In this document: piece by piece, positions 46,027 through 58,204 of the stretch
How positions within the stretch are numbered: position 1 is the first letter of the stretch
Layout: each line of letters starts with the position of its first letter
NCBI GenBank assembly: GCA_963576785.1
Contig: OY756140.1
Location: 2,604,001 to 2,668,000 of the forward strand
Direction of reading: 5' to 3'
DNA length: 64,000 bases
From: Chlorophyllum brunneum
Lineage: Eukaryota; Basidiomycota; Agaricomycetes; Agaricales; Agaricaceae
Position numbers and translations under genes: made by a program
The notes under the pieces: model-generated
What the model was told of the DNA's origin: nothing
Seen by the model: the letters and a program-made list of their open reading frames with translations, nothing else
The model's database searches: none

Positions 46027-46160
46027 AGTGAATACATGTCGAGTGAGGGTCACAAGACCGTCAACAGGGGCAAACAAACGCGAGCCAAGTTGGGAGGTGG
46101 AATTGGCCGGGGGCAGCACGACACGCGACGACCTCACACGACAGCCCATCTCATCAGCTT

Positions 46161-48197
46161 GTGACTATGCCGGGCGAACCAGCTGTCCTCAGCCCCAAGA
46201 CCACCCCCGTCACGAGGAGGTCGTCCATCAGGCACTCTCTCAACCTCGCCTCCGTCGGCAGGGCCTTTGCGGATGTCATAAACAAGGACAAGGACACAAA
46301 AGACACCAGCAAACCTTCTAAGAAAATCAGGGATTCTCGCAGGCTCAGCGCTCAGCCCAGGCCATCTGCACCCCGCGCGTCTATGGGCGACACCAGGTCT
46401 CCATCTCAGGCTACCATCAGGACAGCCACTCCAGATTCAAAGGGCACTACTCGTAGGCGAGTATCTACTGCTGTCAACAGAGCTTCCGCCGACGAACAGC
46501 CTCCGAAACCTGACTCAACCGGCAGCACTGGCATCCTCACCAGAGCCGCAACTCTTCGTGCAAAAAATCCCAATTTAGCCGTCTCATCATTGCCGAAATA
46601 TCGTCCCAGGTCCGCTGCTTCTGAGCACCTCAAACCGCCCTCACCGGTGACAGTACGTGCTGGCACCCGTCGTCGGTTCAGTGGTTCGGATGAGGACGAA
46701 AAGGAGGACAAACAAAAATCCGGGACGCCTTCCACTGCTTCATCTGCAGAGAAAGGCGCGCGACCTATAAGCCCTCTTCCGCAGCGGGCTGCATTGAAAG
46801 CGCTGAACATCACTCCGAACCCCACGCCCCCAGCACCCACCAAGAAGATTCCCGCAGGCACACCCACTTCTAATCGAGGCTCCCCAACACGCCCCGCCAA
46901 GACATCCAAAACGTCATCATCAGCGTCTGCAGTTAGCCGCTCTTCCCCGACGATTTCTACAAATCCTCGTCCGCCGTCATCCTCATCCTCCAGCTCTATC
47001 GCCCCTCAGACCCCGAAAACCCCCATGGCCAGGGGCGGTCTTCGTCGGGCGACCCAGGACAAAAATAAACGGTCCTCTCCCTCTGCTACACCCCACCCTG
47101 ACTCTCCAACGCCTCCTGCTCGTCATGGGCGATCACAATCAAAGGTCAATAGCCCGTGTATCGGTAATATGTCCCACATCTCCGAAGGTGTGGACGAGGA
47201 CGAGGACGAGCTGGAAGACGTTGAACTCCTCCTTGCACCTGTCGCAAAGCTAGGCGCGCCGACGCCTGCAATGCCTAGGATCCAGAAATCGCGATCTCGC
47301 AAACCTCCCGCCCTCCCTCCGAAAACTCCTACCCGCGGTACGGCCCAGTTGCCGACGCGGTCAAATATGTCTTATCTGTCTCCGCTACCTCCTGGTGACG
47401 GAGATTCAAATCATCTACGACCTCCACAACCTCGTCAGCTTGGAGACAACGCTCGCAGCGCTGGTCGTGGCTCAATTCTCTCCTGGGAACAATTGGCGTC
47501 TGAAGCATCCAAAACTCTTGGAGAGGATGAACTCGAGAAGATGCTTGCTGATATCCCAGCGCCCTTCCGTTCTGGCGCTGCCTCACCCGTACTCAGCGCA
47601 ACGCTGGAAATTCCAGCAAGTCCTTGCCTGAGTGCACTTGACTCTCCTACTGGCTACGGTTCTATTTCTCAAGTCCTGTTACCAGATGTTACCCCTTCAC
47701 CGGCCATGCACGGCTCGCAACGCTACAACCTCTCAATGTCATCTGAGAAGGATGCCGTCAATTCGCCTGTCACCACTTTCCTTCGTCTTCAGCTCGCTCA
47801 GGCGGAAAATATGGCCAAAGAACGGTTGATGCAGATGCAAGCCATGGAACAGGAGATTTATTCTCTTAAAGAAACGCACGCGAGGAATGGAGAGGAACAT
47901 ATGGCCTACACCTCTTCTTTGGAGGATCGGCTGAGGCACGCAGAGGTTGAGAGGGAGCAGGCCGTGAAAGAAGCAAAGAGGAGGAGCGAGGAAAGTGTCA
48001 GGAGGAGCTGTGATTTGGAGAGGAGACAGGAGAAAACTGCCCTTGAGGCTAGGTGTACAGTACGTTTGGCCACTTCGGGGTGGTCGAACGTGAAGGATTT
48101 GACAGAAGCTGAACTCGATCTTGTACAAGGCGACCGTGCAGTGTTGTCGGTCCTTTTAGCGGAGCTGGATCAATTGGCTGAGACGTTGTCATTGTAA
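46161..48197 (+). CDS. Intronless Ser/Pro-rich protein with C-terminal coiled coil, unknown function
   Basis: A single exon of 678 codons in a region where most genes are heavily spliced. The start at 46161 gives MTMPGEPAVLSPKTTPVTRR; an ATG at 46167 is equally good. The first 500 residues are disordered: Ser/Thr/Pro/Arg-rich with many SP and TP sites (possible kinase targets) and an acidic patch DEDEDELEDVELL. A conserved-looking segment around SWEQLASEASKTLGEDELEK is followed by a coiled coil (about 555-640: QLAQAENMAKERLMQMQAME, then RLRHAEVEREQAVKEAKRRS) and a helical end, DRAVLSVLLAELDQLAETL. This layout is common in cytoskeletal or cell-polarity proteins, but I name no function. It is transcribed in the same direction as ALG10, 134 bases downstream. 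Confidence 0.85.
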   Translation: MTMPGEPAVLSPKTTPVTRRSSIRHSLNLASVGRAFADVINKDKDTKDTSKPSKKIRDSRRLSAQPRPSAPRASMGDTRSPSQATIRTATPDSKGTTRRRVSTAVNRASADEQPPKPDSTGSTGILTRAATLRAKNPNLAVSSLPKYRPRSAASEHLKPPSPVTVRAGTRRRFSGSDEDEKEDKQKSGTPSTASSAEKGARPISPLPQRAALKALNITPNPTPPAPTKKIPAGTPTSNRGSPTRPAKTSKTSSSASAVSRSSPTISTNPRPPSSSSSSSIAPQTPKTPMARGGLRRATQDKNKRSSPSATPHPDSPTPPARHGRSQSKVNSPCIGNMSHISEGVDEDEDELEDVELLLAPVAKLGAPTPAMPRIQKSRSRKPPALPPKTPTRGTAQLPTRSNMSYLSPLPPGDGDSNHLRPPQPRQLGDNARSAGRGSILSWEQLASEASKTLGEDELEKMLADIPAPFRSGAASPVLSATLEIPASPCLSALDSPTGYGSISQVLLPDVTPSPAMHGSQRYNLSMSSEKDAVNSPVTTFLRLQLAQAENMAKERLMQMQAMEQEIYSLKETHARNGEEHMAYTSSLEDRLRHAEVEREQAVKEAKRRSEESVRRSCDLERRQEKTALEARCTVRLATSGWSNVKDLTEAELDLVQGDRAVLSVLLAELDQLAETLSL

Positions 48198-48643
48198 ACT
48201 GCTGCTGTAAGTTAATAAATTATAGGATCCCATAGCACCTTGGGCTGACTAGACTAGGGCAGCCTATAATATTTTGCGTTTCCCCTTCTCGTATTTGACT
48301 ATTCCTATGCAACCTCGAATTGTACCATAGTCTCTACCTATGCTCGATATGTATCCTCTCCTTTTCCTTTGGTTCACTTAATGTGTCTCTACGCTCCTTT
48401 TGTCTCTCGATGTTTTAGTTATATTCCCTATTCATGAAACCTTTTACGACCTTGACAGTACGATCGGAACAGTAATGACATTGATGATTTCAATCATTGG
48501 CAAATGGAGGTAACTAGGATTGGAGAGGGCGATTAATCCCAAAAGGTACACAGGAACATACGGGAAAGATAAAAGTAAAATCAAGTAAACGTGCTGTACA
48601 ACTTGGAACATACAAGAAAAGTATCAATAACAATTTAATAATA
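48198..48643. other. Convergent 3' region, coiled-coil gene / KNL1
   Basis: About 450 bases, AT-rich, with no frame worth calling. Confidence 0.45.
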
Positions 48644-51600
48644 TTACTGGTTGTATATCTCCTGAGCCTCAATGCATGCGTCTAACAAGCACGCATAATT
48701 ATCAGTTGAGGTTGCTTGGCTGAGGCGTTCTGATACGGCTTGTGCAATAGTAGATTGACTGAGATCAAATATTAGCATTAATGAAGACACAATACCAGGA
48801 GATACTCACTCCACGGGTCCATAACCAACGTCGACATTACAAGTCAGCAGATTGATCGACAAAGGCCACTTGGAGAAAACGTCCGGGGCAAAGTTGAACG
48901 TGACGAAAGCTTTGGCCTTCTTGTATGGGATCATCACTTTGGTTTTCACCTTAAATCCTGGTAAACCATCCGAATCCACTGGCAAAATCTCGACTGGGTA
49001 TTTGACTGTCAACAACCTTAATTGCGCCCGGAGTTGTGAACAGGAGGACCAATAGTCAGATAATTGATGTATAATCTGAGGTATGGTTGGCACGAGGGGA
49101 CTAAAGGAGGCAGGATGGAACTGACCACTTTGCAAGAAGAAGGCCTTGATCGGTGCACGAGAGCTTGGGCGGCCTGAAGTAGGATATTGCTGAGTTTAGG
49201 AAAGTCGTCCTTGGTCGTCGTTAGTGTGTCAACGCGAGTGATGTCCACGTTCGATGCGATAGGATGATAGTTTTTGCAGGGAATGGAGACCTTGAAGCGA
49301 GAGGCGGAAAAATATTCGAACAAATTTTCATCAACCCGTGTGATACGAAAACGATGAAGGTCTTCGAGTGTCTCGAGTTCATCTGTCGATGGTTAGGTTA
49401 ATGGTTGGCACAGTGAGCGACTAGTGGCACAGACAGACCGCGCAACCTAAAAACCTCTGTCCTCGTACTGTTCTCCTTCATTTGTAGGATATGTTGCGCC
49501 TTGGCGATGGCAGTGGCGGCTTCTTTTTTCCCAACCACCAGTTCCTGCAGTCTTCCTCGCAAGTAATTAAGTTGGCCGATCTGCTCTGATAATTCAGCGC
49601 GCAATGCCTCCACTTCAATGCTAGGCACACGATAAAGCTAATGTCAGTAGCGTTATAGCGTAGACCACAAATGAACTTACTTTTGTTCTGCGATAGAAAC
49701 CTTGAGGTCGTTTAAATAGTCTTGATCACAGGCCTCGATTTCTGCAACTTCTGCCTGTTCGCGTTCAAGCTCTTGTAAGATTTCACTGTACTCTTTCTCT
49801 AATGTTGGTACAAGCTCTTCAGCTGATTTCTTGATAGGTTCCAATATTTCGGCGTCCTGGACATCCACAATGAGGAAAACGCTTATGCGCAGGGTCTAAC
49901 GAAACCTACTGATTGGAGGTCTTTAAATGCCTGCTCAGCAGTGACCTGTAGACCCTCCACCCATCTGAGTTTCCAGTCATACCAATCAGACTTTGCCTGA
50001 CCTCGAGCGTTTATTCGGATGAGATTCAATTGGTGCTACGGGAAAATTCGGGGGAATGTTTGAAAACGGCATCGAATACACATACCAACAACTCTGCCTG
50101 GCCGTCGTCATCCGCCCGCATAAACTCGATGAACAACTCCGGCGTGATTTTCGCCGCCTCCTCCTCGGCCTGCGCAAAGTCAGCTTTGCTCCTTGCCATC
50201 CACCCTTCTAGATCTTTTGACACTCGGGTAAACAAACCCAGCTGAGGTACACCAATGCTCATCGCGAGATAGTACTCTGATAATGGAATATCTGTTGAGT
50301 TGCGAGCTTGGCGGGTGCCAGTATGGGGGTGAATGGAACGCCTGGGGGCAGTTAACTCGTCCATGAATTTGATACCTGTCACTGAGAAGAACTGGTCGAT
50401 TGATATTGATGGCTATGATAACTTGTCAGGATATTCAGTCGACTGGAACGAGTATGATACTTACCATGTCCTCCTCAGGCTGAGGTCCCGATGGCTGTTC
50501 AGCACAAGTCGCCTCTTCAATATTGTCCCCTCCACTTAGGTTCACATCCCCGCCGCCAGTTTCAGGGGGTATCCAACCAAGAGGCACCACGGCGTGTTTT
50601 GGTGAGGGAGGGGGGACTGGCGTGGGACTGGAGCTAGGACCAGGTGTAGGCTGCAGCATGGGTTCCGAGGTGTATTTCTTCTGTTGAGACCCTTTTGCTG
50701 GTCGCGCGATATTAGGTACTGAAGATACATTAACATCCCTATCAAAGCGTGTCCAAGCCACTGAAGGCGCAGAACCTAAGCTGATGCGAGCGCCGCCGAC
50801 TCTCCTCACGGGGGAGGGAGGCCTAAGGGTCGAACTCTCTCTGCAATCGTTTGGTGGCGCGGTTAAGGCATTTCCAAGGCTCTTCCTACGCGCGAAGTAT
50901 CCGGATGGTCGTTTCGTAGGCATAGGCAACGTACCCGGACCACTGGTCTTGATTCTCTTGCCTGGGGACGATGACGCTCGTAGCTGTGCTGGAGCTAGTC
51001 CTTGCTTCGGGGTTCTTGTAGGACCCTCGACCAGTTTCGCACCAAGAGCTGGTCGCTTCGCGGGACTCGGGCGCCCAGGATCAGATTCATCATCCTGCAT
51101 AATGGAGAAGCGTCGTTTGCTAGGTGTGGGTATAGATGAAACCGAAGTCTTTCTTGGTGAGGGTTTCGTCACGGGAGGGGCGAATGCAGCGGAGAATGTG
51201 GGCTTAGGCTTGGGCTTCACCGGTGAGACAGGTCTGGTAGTAGTCTTTGAGGACTGGGACGCCAAGGAGGTTGATGGAGGGAGAATTGTGAAAGCAGGGG
51301 ATTTTTTAGGTTGGTCTTCTGTTGTTAGTGTCGTTGAAAAAGGCATAGATGGAGGTGAAGGTACATTTGCTTCTGCCGGCGGTTGAAACACTCTTGGTGC
51401 TTCGACATGTTCCAGCTCTTGTCCCCGCTCCTCTTGGGTCTGTGCGAGCTGGGCCGAAGACACAGACAGGGGTACCATGGATCCATAGACCCCGGACTCG
51501 TCCATCGTTGAATCCTGGTAACCGAGGCTTACCCGAGCATTTGCGCCGAGACTCATCCGTCCAATAACCTTGCTGACATTGAGAGTTTCGTTGCCTTCTC

Positions 51601-52822
51601 CATCGTCGTCACTAAGGCTGTCATCCGTACTTAGGCACGAATCTTCCTGAACCACGAAATTTGCATTTGCATTTGTGATATCCATGTCTTCGGTCGTATC
51701 CTCTGTACTTCCCGCTAGAGAGTCCCTTGCTCGCATGAGTCGAACCATGGCATCATTCAGGTCCATTCCTTGCTGACCACTAGTGATTTGGATATCATCC
51801 TCAGACGAGCCTTCCGGCTCATGGGGCGCATCGCCAGAATGAGTTACCTGGCGCAGTGCAAGCCATACCGGATCTTCAGTAGGCGGGGGTCGAAGGGACT
51901 GACCCATAGGAACCGTGAACTCCATTCCTTCTTGACTTTGTTCAATCTCTGAGTGCATCTGCGAGTCGTCTTCGATTATGGATTGTGTTTGATCATTATT
52001 GTCATCATCGTCTGAAGGTATCGCGTCGTCTGAAGGGAATGCAATGGAGTCTCTTGGCCGGACTGAGGCGAAAGGTTGCCTGCCAGTAAGCGAACGTCTG
52101 TGCACTAAATTTCCGCGCAAAACATCCGTCACCTCCATGTCGTCGTTTTCATCAAAGTCCATCTCTTCATCCATTAAAGCGGAGCCCTCCTCGCCTTCTA
52201 AGAAAGCGCTGTGGTTGGCAGAAGTTAAGTCCATGTCCTCACTACCTGCCATAGAATAGCGGACTGAGCTACGTCGGGGATCTCGAGGGTAGTCATTTTC
52301 ATTGGAGAGTACTGGGGGACGATCGATTTCGGGGGATGAGGATGGAATAGGAGAAGATTGCGGAGAACCGGTGCTATTGGTATTATCATGATTCGGTATT
52401 TGGAAGAGCCGTACTTGTGCGTGCTCGGCAAAACTGACGCGCCGGCCAAAGGATTTACGGGAGGAATTATCGTGAATGCGGGCCCGGTAGTCGACAGTGA
52501 GATCCATTGATTCAGCGGTGCTTCCGTCATCCGGTAGCGAGGATTGTTCAGGCTGTTGCTCTGTGTTGATGATTGAAGATGTTTTCAGAATGCTCTTTCT
52601 GGGAACCTGGTCATGATACGACTGAGTGAAGCCTACTGCACAGCAAAGATCACAACCACTCACGAGCGACCTGCGCGCCTTGGCCAACAGGCTCAAACGT
52701 TCTCCGGGAACTATGCTGTGTGCCCGCCGCTTCCCCGTTGGGGCGGCGATTGTTGGTCGGTTCTGGTTTGTAACAGCAATAGATCTGCGCCGCTTTGGAT
52801 TATCTTCCTTGAGGATGGCCAT
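48644..52822 (-). CDS. SPC7: Kinetochore scaffold KNL1/Spc7
   Basis: Outer-kinetochore (KMN) scaffold that binds microtubules, PP1 and the Bub1/Bub3 checkpoint. The start at 52822 is MAILKEDNPKRRRSIAV. A 60-nt in-frame intron joins ARRSL to VPRKSILKTSS, exposing the SILK motif; the RVSF motif (GRRVSFAEHAQVRLF) follows: both PP1 docking signals. Six MELT-like motifs are seen: MDLTVDY, MDLTSAN, MEVTDVL, MEFTVPM, MDLNDAM, MDITNAN. A Pro/Ser/Lys-rich middle leads to the Spc7 domain (IKFMDELTAPRR), long coiled coils (PTLEKEYSEILQELEREQAE; EALRAELSEQIGQLNYLRG) and a C-terminal RWD region, ending EAQEIYNQ at 48644. The 5' half is one long exon; the 3' half has several short introns. Identity is from motif order, as this family is poorly conserved. 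Confidence 0.92.
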
Positions 52823-52897
52823 AGCAGAATAGACGACGTCGGCGACTGGCCACCAGAGTGGAAATAACCAAGATAATGCCGCTCACCAAACAAGCAA

Positions 52898-52975
52898 CGA
52901 CGCGCCCTAATTCACGGTCATGTGACCGCGCAGACCTGCATGTCCCGATTAAGGGAAGACGCGTCGGTCACGTGA
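52898..52975. promoter_or_regulatory. Divergent KNL1 / kinesin-6 promoter with cell-cycle-type palindromes
   Basis: In the 260-base space between the two start codons lie three dyads: GGTCATGTGACC (52916-52927, perfect), GACGCGTC (52958-52965, containing the MCB core ACGCGT) and TCACGTGA (52968-52975, an E-box-like site). ACGCGC near 52899 is a further MCB variant. Motif names come from yeasts; use here is inferred. Confidence 0.55.
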
Positions 52976-53082
52976 TATACATCACCTCGCTCGCAAGGTG
53001 AATGAGGCCACAGCGATTCCTGCACTGATCTTCCTAAAAGTCCCTTGGTTTCAATTCCCATACCAATAATATACACACCGGT

Positions 53083-56000
53083 ATGGCCACTCGAGCCTCT
53101 GCACGCAACAAGACGGCTCCGGCTGTTCCACCAGCCCCTGTTACCACCAAGACCACAAGAACAGGAACAACGACAAAACCCACGGCATCAACTTCATTGC
53201 TACCAACTACCACGAAACGCACTAACGCCACAAGGAAACCTCTTAGCAGCCGTGAAAACTCAACTGTCGTTTCCGATGGACCTTCAAAGACCAAATCAAA
53301 GCCAACTTCAGCACGCAAAGCTGTCAAAGCCAAGGTCACTCAGAACTCGGATCGTGAACCTATCATGGTGCGTATCGACCCAATCTCTCGTAGAGAAATA
53401 TGTTCAAGCGAAGGCTAGGCATATCTTCGAATCCGTCCCCGGCTTGGCGACGAGGAGTTCATCCCAGCGCCCTACTTGACCCCACTTTCCGACACCACCG
53501 TCCGGATGACAGACCCTCAAGACAACACAGCCAACAGGACTCGATTCCGCCCCTCTACAGCTACTGGATCTTCCCTTTATACTTTCTCTCACGTCTTCCC
53601 TCCAGAAACAACCCAATCCGACTTCTTCACCAAGACTATGCTTCCCTTAGTTCAAGACGTGCTACAAGGACAGAACGGACTCTTGTTTACATATGGTGTA
53701 ACTAACTCCGGGAAAACATACACCGTCCAGGGGGGCAACGCTCAAGGCTCAGCTGGAATCTTACCGAGGACTCTCGACGTCATCTTTAATAGTGTCGACG
53801 GCTTGCAGGGTGATGGCAAAGTGAGTGTTTTCCTCTCATATCGTAGTGTTTGATCTTATGGGAACATAGTATCGTCCCATACGTCTGTATGGCATCGAAC
53901 CATCAGATGCAAACGACACAAATCTCCCCCAACTGTCCACCGAACCCGGCCTAGCTGAGGTCCTCGGCCAACTAGACTCCAATACCGAAGCTGATTCGGA
54001 TATCGATTCAACAGTAATCAAAGTCGACCGCAACTACGAATACACTGTTTGGATTTCCTACGTCGAAGTATACAACGAAAAGGTATACGACCTTCTCGCC
54101 TCAGTCAAGGACGATTCTAGTCAGAAATCAGCCCTAAAGTCCCCAGCGGATGCAAGACTCCTTTTGACACGAAAAGCTCTTCCTCTACGACCTTCTCCCG
54201 CTTCCGACAACGGCGATGCGGAAGTTAACGGCAAGTACATTGCTGGACTTCGTCAGTTCCGCGTTACTAGTGCCGCTCAAGCCAAATCAATTGTAAAACT
54301 TGGTCAGCTGCACCGTCGAGTGTTTGGAACTCTGGCAAACCATCAAAGTAGCAGAAGTCATGGAATGGTGATCATCAAGCTCGTTAGAGGACATCGAGGA
54401 GAGAAGGACGTAAGTTAACTAAATGATCGTCGTGATTGATTGCTCTGAATGTATCCCTTAGGATCCAACCTCTCTTCAAGTATCCCGACTCACTCTTGTC
54501 GACCTTGCAGGCTCAGAACGCACAAAACACACTCATACTACGGGTGAAAGGCTGAAAGAAGCTGGTAACATAAATAAATCCTTGATGGTCCTCGGCCAAT
54601 GTATGGAAGTCATGCGCTCAAACCAGAAGAAGCTTGCATCTAGCCTAGCGTTAGAGGGTTCTGGAAAAGATGGTAGAATGGATACTCGAGACGTTCGCAA
54701 GACGCTCGCCGTCATTCCATTCCGCCATAGCAAGCTTACGGAGTCCCTTATGGACTACTTCACTGGAGAGGGTCGGGCAGTAAGCCATTCCTTTCCACGT
54801 TTTGGACAGGTCCTTATATTCACCTTGTAGGTCATGATCGTAAACGTCAATCCGTACGACACAGGCTATGACGAAAACTCGCATGTCATGAAATTTTCAG
54901 CATTGGCGAGGGAAATATATATCACAAATGCACCTGCCCCGGTGCACAAAGTGCCTTCGATAGGTCCAGGAAAACTGCAGGGGCAGAAGTTCAAAGACCT
55001 GAATCCCATGACAATAAATGATCCGTATGTGAACCCTCATCCGCTCCGGAGAAAAGTCACCATTACAATGGGGAAGAAGAGTGAAGCTGTATTAGAAGTT
55101 CTCGAGGGTTCGCACATCAATTGTTTGCTCATGAGATCTGCTGATTCTCTGGACAGAGGATGAACCCGCGGACGAGGTGGATGACAACGACGAGCCCCTC
55201 AACCCGCTTATCGACGCCTTGTTTGATGAGGTTGAAAATCTGCGCATGCAGGTAATGACCACTACTCCAATCAGACATACCAATCCATTGAGACAAGCTA
55301 CCACTGCCTAGCTGTTTGAAGCAGAAATGAGATGCGCAGTCATCGAAGCCGAAACACGGGAAGAAGTAATGCGAGAAATGGAAGAACGCATGAGGACCAT
55401 GGAAGAGAAATACTCGCGCCGTCTCATGAGTGAAGTATGCCCAAACATTCCCCGTTATCTCCCAGGTAAACTGATGCGATAATACCTAGCTAGAACAAAA
55501 TGAGCTCAAGACGAACGCGAAAATTGACATGTTGCATAAGGCAGGCCTATTCGGCAGCCCTATGAAAACGCAGCAGCATTCCGTACCGACATTCTCGGAC
55601 GAAGAAGAGGAAGAGGAAGCCGCGGATGTTGAAATGAGCTTGGTAAGTTCATAAGTAATCCTTGACGTTGATCAATTTAATAAGCCGTATTCTTTACAGC
55701 TTGCAGATGATGAACAAGATGATGATGAGGAAATGTCCCCCTTATCCCCTCTTGCTGGAAAATCAGCTCCCAAGGACAAGCCAGTGTCATCAACAAGTAA
55801 GAATAAACCTCGAAAAAGTACGGAGGAACTACCGTCCGAGCAGGAGGACACGATCATGGACGATCTGACGGAGACAGAGGACGAGGAGAGAAACGGGCAG
55901 ACCGAACCCAATCTGCCCGATTTAGAGGCTGAAGAAGTAGACGAAGACGAAGCTGAAGAGGGGAACGAAGAAGATGACGAAGACGAATACGTGGAGGACG

Positions 56001-56511
56001 ACGATGATGATGATGATTACGAAGAGGAATGGCAACCTCCCAAGAACTTATCATCCAAATCGGCCAACCGCAAACTGTCATTGGCTGCACGTCAGAATGC
56101 GGCTAAGCAAGGTCCAAATAACTCAAAACGGGCCCCGGTCTCGAAACTAGAAAGGGATATGGAGGAATTGTCAATTGGGGACGGGGCCGGAAAAGATCTG
56201 GATAAGTCCGCCGTCATTCTACCGAAGAAGACGAAGAAGATAAAGAAGATTGTCATTGATTCGGAGAGTGAAGAAGTGGAGAAGGATGCGGACGAGGAAG
56301 ATGATGACGTACCGTCTGTTCCTGTGGTCAAGAAAAAGAGGTGAGTCTGACATTATGTCCAGTTCTTCTAAACTTAGCAATGTCATCAAGGCAACTAGGT
56401 AGAAAGCCAGTCATGACTGTCGACAATATCGAAAGGGTTACCTGGGAGATTGAGAAGAAGGTTTCCAGAACACAAGGCAATCGTACCGTTCGAAGACTGA
56501 CAGGGAAATGA
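53083..56511 (+). CDS. Kinesin-6 family motor (KIF20-like)
   Basis: Plus-end motor of the central spindle and cytokinesis type. The start at 53083 gives a basic Ser/Thr/Lys-rich N-terminus; the first intron (GTGCGT...GGCTAG) joins EPIM to AYLRIRPRLGDEEF. Motor motifs: P-loop GVTNSGKTYT, the KIF20-type variant of GQTGSGKT; YVEVYNEKVYDLL; switch I NHQSSRSH; switch II VDLAGSERT; AGNINKSLMVLGQCMEVM; RHSKLTESLMDYF. There is a long insert between beta strands (about 53880-54050), a kinesin-6 trait. After the neck come coiled coil (VIEAETREEVMREMEERM) and a very acidic low-complexity tail. The last intron uses the second of two close acceptors (ACTAGGTAG), giving KKKRKPVMTVDNIERVTWEI, stop at 56511. 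It is divergent from KNL1. Confidence 0.92.
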
Positions 56512-56817
56512 TTTTCGACTACTCGATAGATCTGGTTACAGTTGACCAACCCAAACATTTCAATCGATCAGTTATAGTCTATTATAACCCATAATCATTG
56601 CATATGACCAAGGGCTATGGTTTATTGCAGGTTCGACTTGCAGTAAATTTCACCCATGGTTGCGTGTTGACGGGCATGAGTTCATCGGTGTAACACCAAA
56701 TTCGACTTTGTGACTACCGAGTCAGTGTACTGACTCCGAAAGTTGCACAGCCCCTGACGTGACTGTGCCTGGCGGTGCCGCGGCCCGCCGAGGAAACGAA
56801 TCAAATAAGTGTACATA
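56512..56817. other. Intergenic region, kinesin / UNG
   Basis: About 300 bases. It holds the kinesin 3' end and the start of the UNG promoter. No gene was seen. Confidence 0.45.
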
Positions 56818-56829
56818 ACGCGAGCGCGT
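56818..56829. promoter_or_regulatory. Paired MCB-like motifs near the UNG start
   Basis: ACGCGA followed at once by GCGCGT (ACGCGC on the other strand) 67-78 bases before the chosen ATG. These are ACGCGN variants of the MBF site; yeast UNG1 is known to be expressed at G1/S. Function here is inferred. Confidence 0.4.
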
Positions 56830-56895
56830 CCTAAATAAAATACGCTACTCCGATTATTGAGGAATGCTCCAACATTCGGACCCATCAAACCACTT

Positions 56896-58204
56896 ATGCC
56901 TAAAGCCGCTCTAGCAGAAGGTTCCGGTGAAATGCTTGTCATAGCACAAGTCGTCAAAATCACAGCCAGAAAGCCCGGAAGGACAGCCTCTACATCCGTC
57001 GTTAATGCTGCAGGTGGTGCAGGTAGCTCGAAACGCACTACAAGCACGAAGAGGAAAATTTCAACGCAGAAACCATTAGTTAAAGAATCACTCGATCTTT
57101 CGAAAAACGTTCCAAAGAAGAGCAAGGAAGCAATTCAAGCAACTCTTGAAACGCTTGAAGCCCGGACTATGGACAAGTCATGGTATGATGTTCTTAGTTC
57201 GGAATTCACGAAACCCTACTTCAAAAAGGTCATCTTCCCAGTTCCCTGGATTCACACTTTGTTCATGTCCTGTTGTCCAGCTCAAGCAATTCTTAGTAGA
57301 AGAAAATACCTCGAACACCATCTACCCCCCAAGTAAGTAGCTGTGGTTTCTGCTGCTTCAGGTGCCCCCGTCAATGGAATTCCAGTGGAACAGATATATT
57401 CCTGGTCGAGACTTACTCCACTTGACCGCGTCAAAGTTGTCATCCTCGGGCAGGTAAGTCATACCCGTGTCTAGTTTAATTTGTCAAGGAAGTCACGAAA
57501 CTCAAACAAACATCAGGATCCTTACCATGATGTTGGACAAGCCCACGGTAAGTTCCCAAGTCAGTGGTGCTGCGGACAATCTTATATTCCTGGGGATTGG
57601 TGTAATAGGGCTTTCATTTTCAGTACTTCCTCCGACAAAAGTTCCCGGATCTTTGAGAAATATCTACAAGCAGATCGGTCAAGACATTCCTGGGTTTACA
57701 ACACCAAATGAAGGGTGGGTCGATTCGCCTCCCTTTCATGAAAGCTAAACGAAGGTTGGTTTCGGCTAGTGATCTAAGTCGTGTGGCCGAGTTTGGTGTT
57801 TTATGGCTCAACACGAGTTTAACTGTCCGAGCTCACAAAGCTGGTTCCCACTCCAAGAAAGGCTGGGAAATTTTCACTGCAGAAGTCCTTCGCAAAGTCT
57901 TGAAGAGAGAAGGTCAACCTGGTGTCGTCTTCATGGTGTGGGGTCTCCCTGCCCAGAAGACATGTGACACTATAGGTGTAGACGAGGTCGGTTCTCCGAC
58001 CTTGGAGATGACCGAGAACTGACATTCAATCTAACCACACAGAAAAAACACCTCGTGTTGAAGTCTGCACATCCCTCCCCCCTTTCAGCCCATAGGGGCT
58101 TTCTTGGGAATGAGCATTTCAAGAAAGCCAACGAATGGTTAGAGGAGAAATATGGCACTGGAAGTGGTATTAATTGGAAGGTGCTGAACTCCAAACCTAA
58201 CTGA
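56896..58204 (+). CDS. UNG1: Uracil-DNA glycosylase (family 1)
   Basis: Removes uracil from DNA in base-excision repair, in nucleus and mitochondria. The start is uncertain; the first in-frame ATG gives [20 protein letters not shown], and an upstream exon is possible. A basic region ([17 protein letters not shown]) may be a nuclear signal. Introns join YFKK to [15 protein letters not shown] to [23 protein letters not shown] to [11 protein letters not shown]; and so on. Catalytic motif A is [16 protein letters not shown] with the water-activating Asp. [34 protein letters not shown] (uracil-binding Asn) and the DNA-intercalation loop [11 protein letters not shown] with the second catalytic His follow. 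The C-terminus ends KVLNSKPN at 58204. Note LWLNT where most relatives have LLLNT. All key residues are present. Confidence 0.92.

Noticed and set aside
57181..57420. Frameshift or truncation in uracil-DNA glycosylase
   Set aside because: Apparent frame breaks are explained by short introns that restore [13 protein letters not shown] and IYPP-MEQIYSW exactly.
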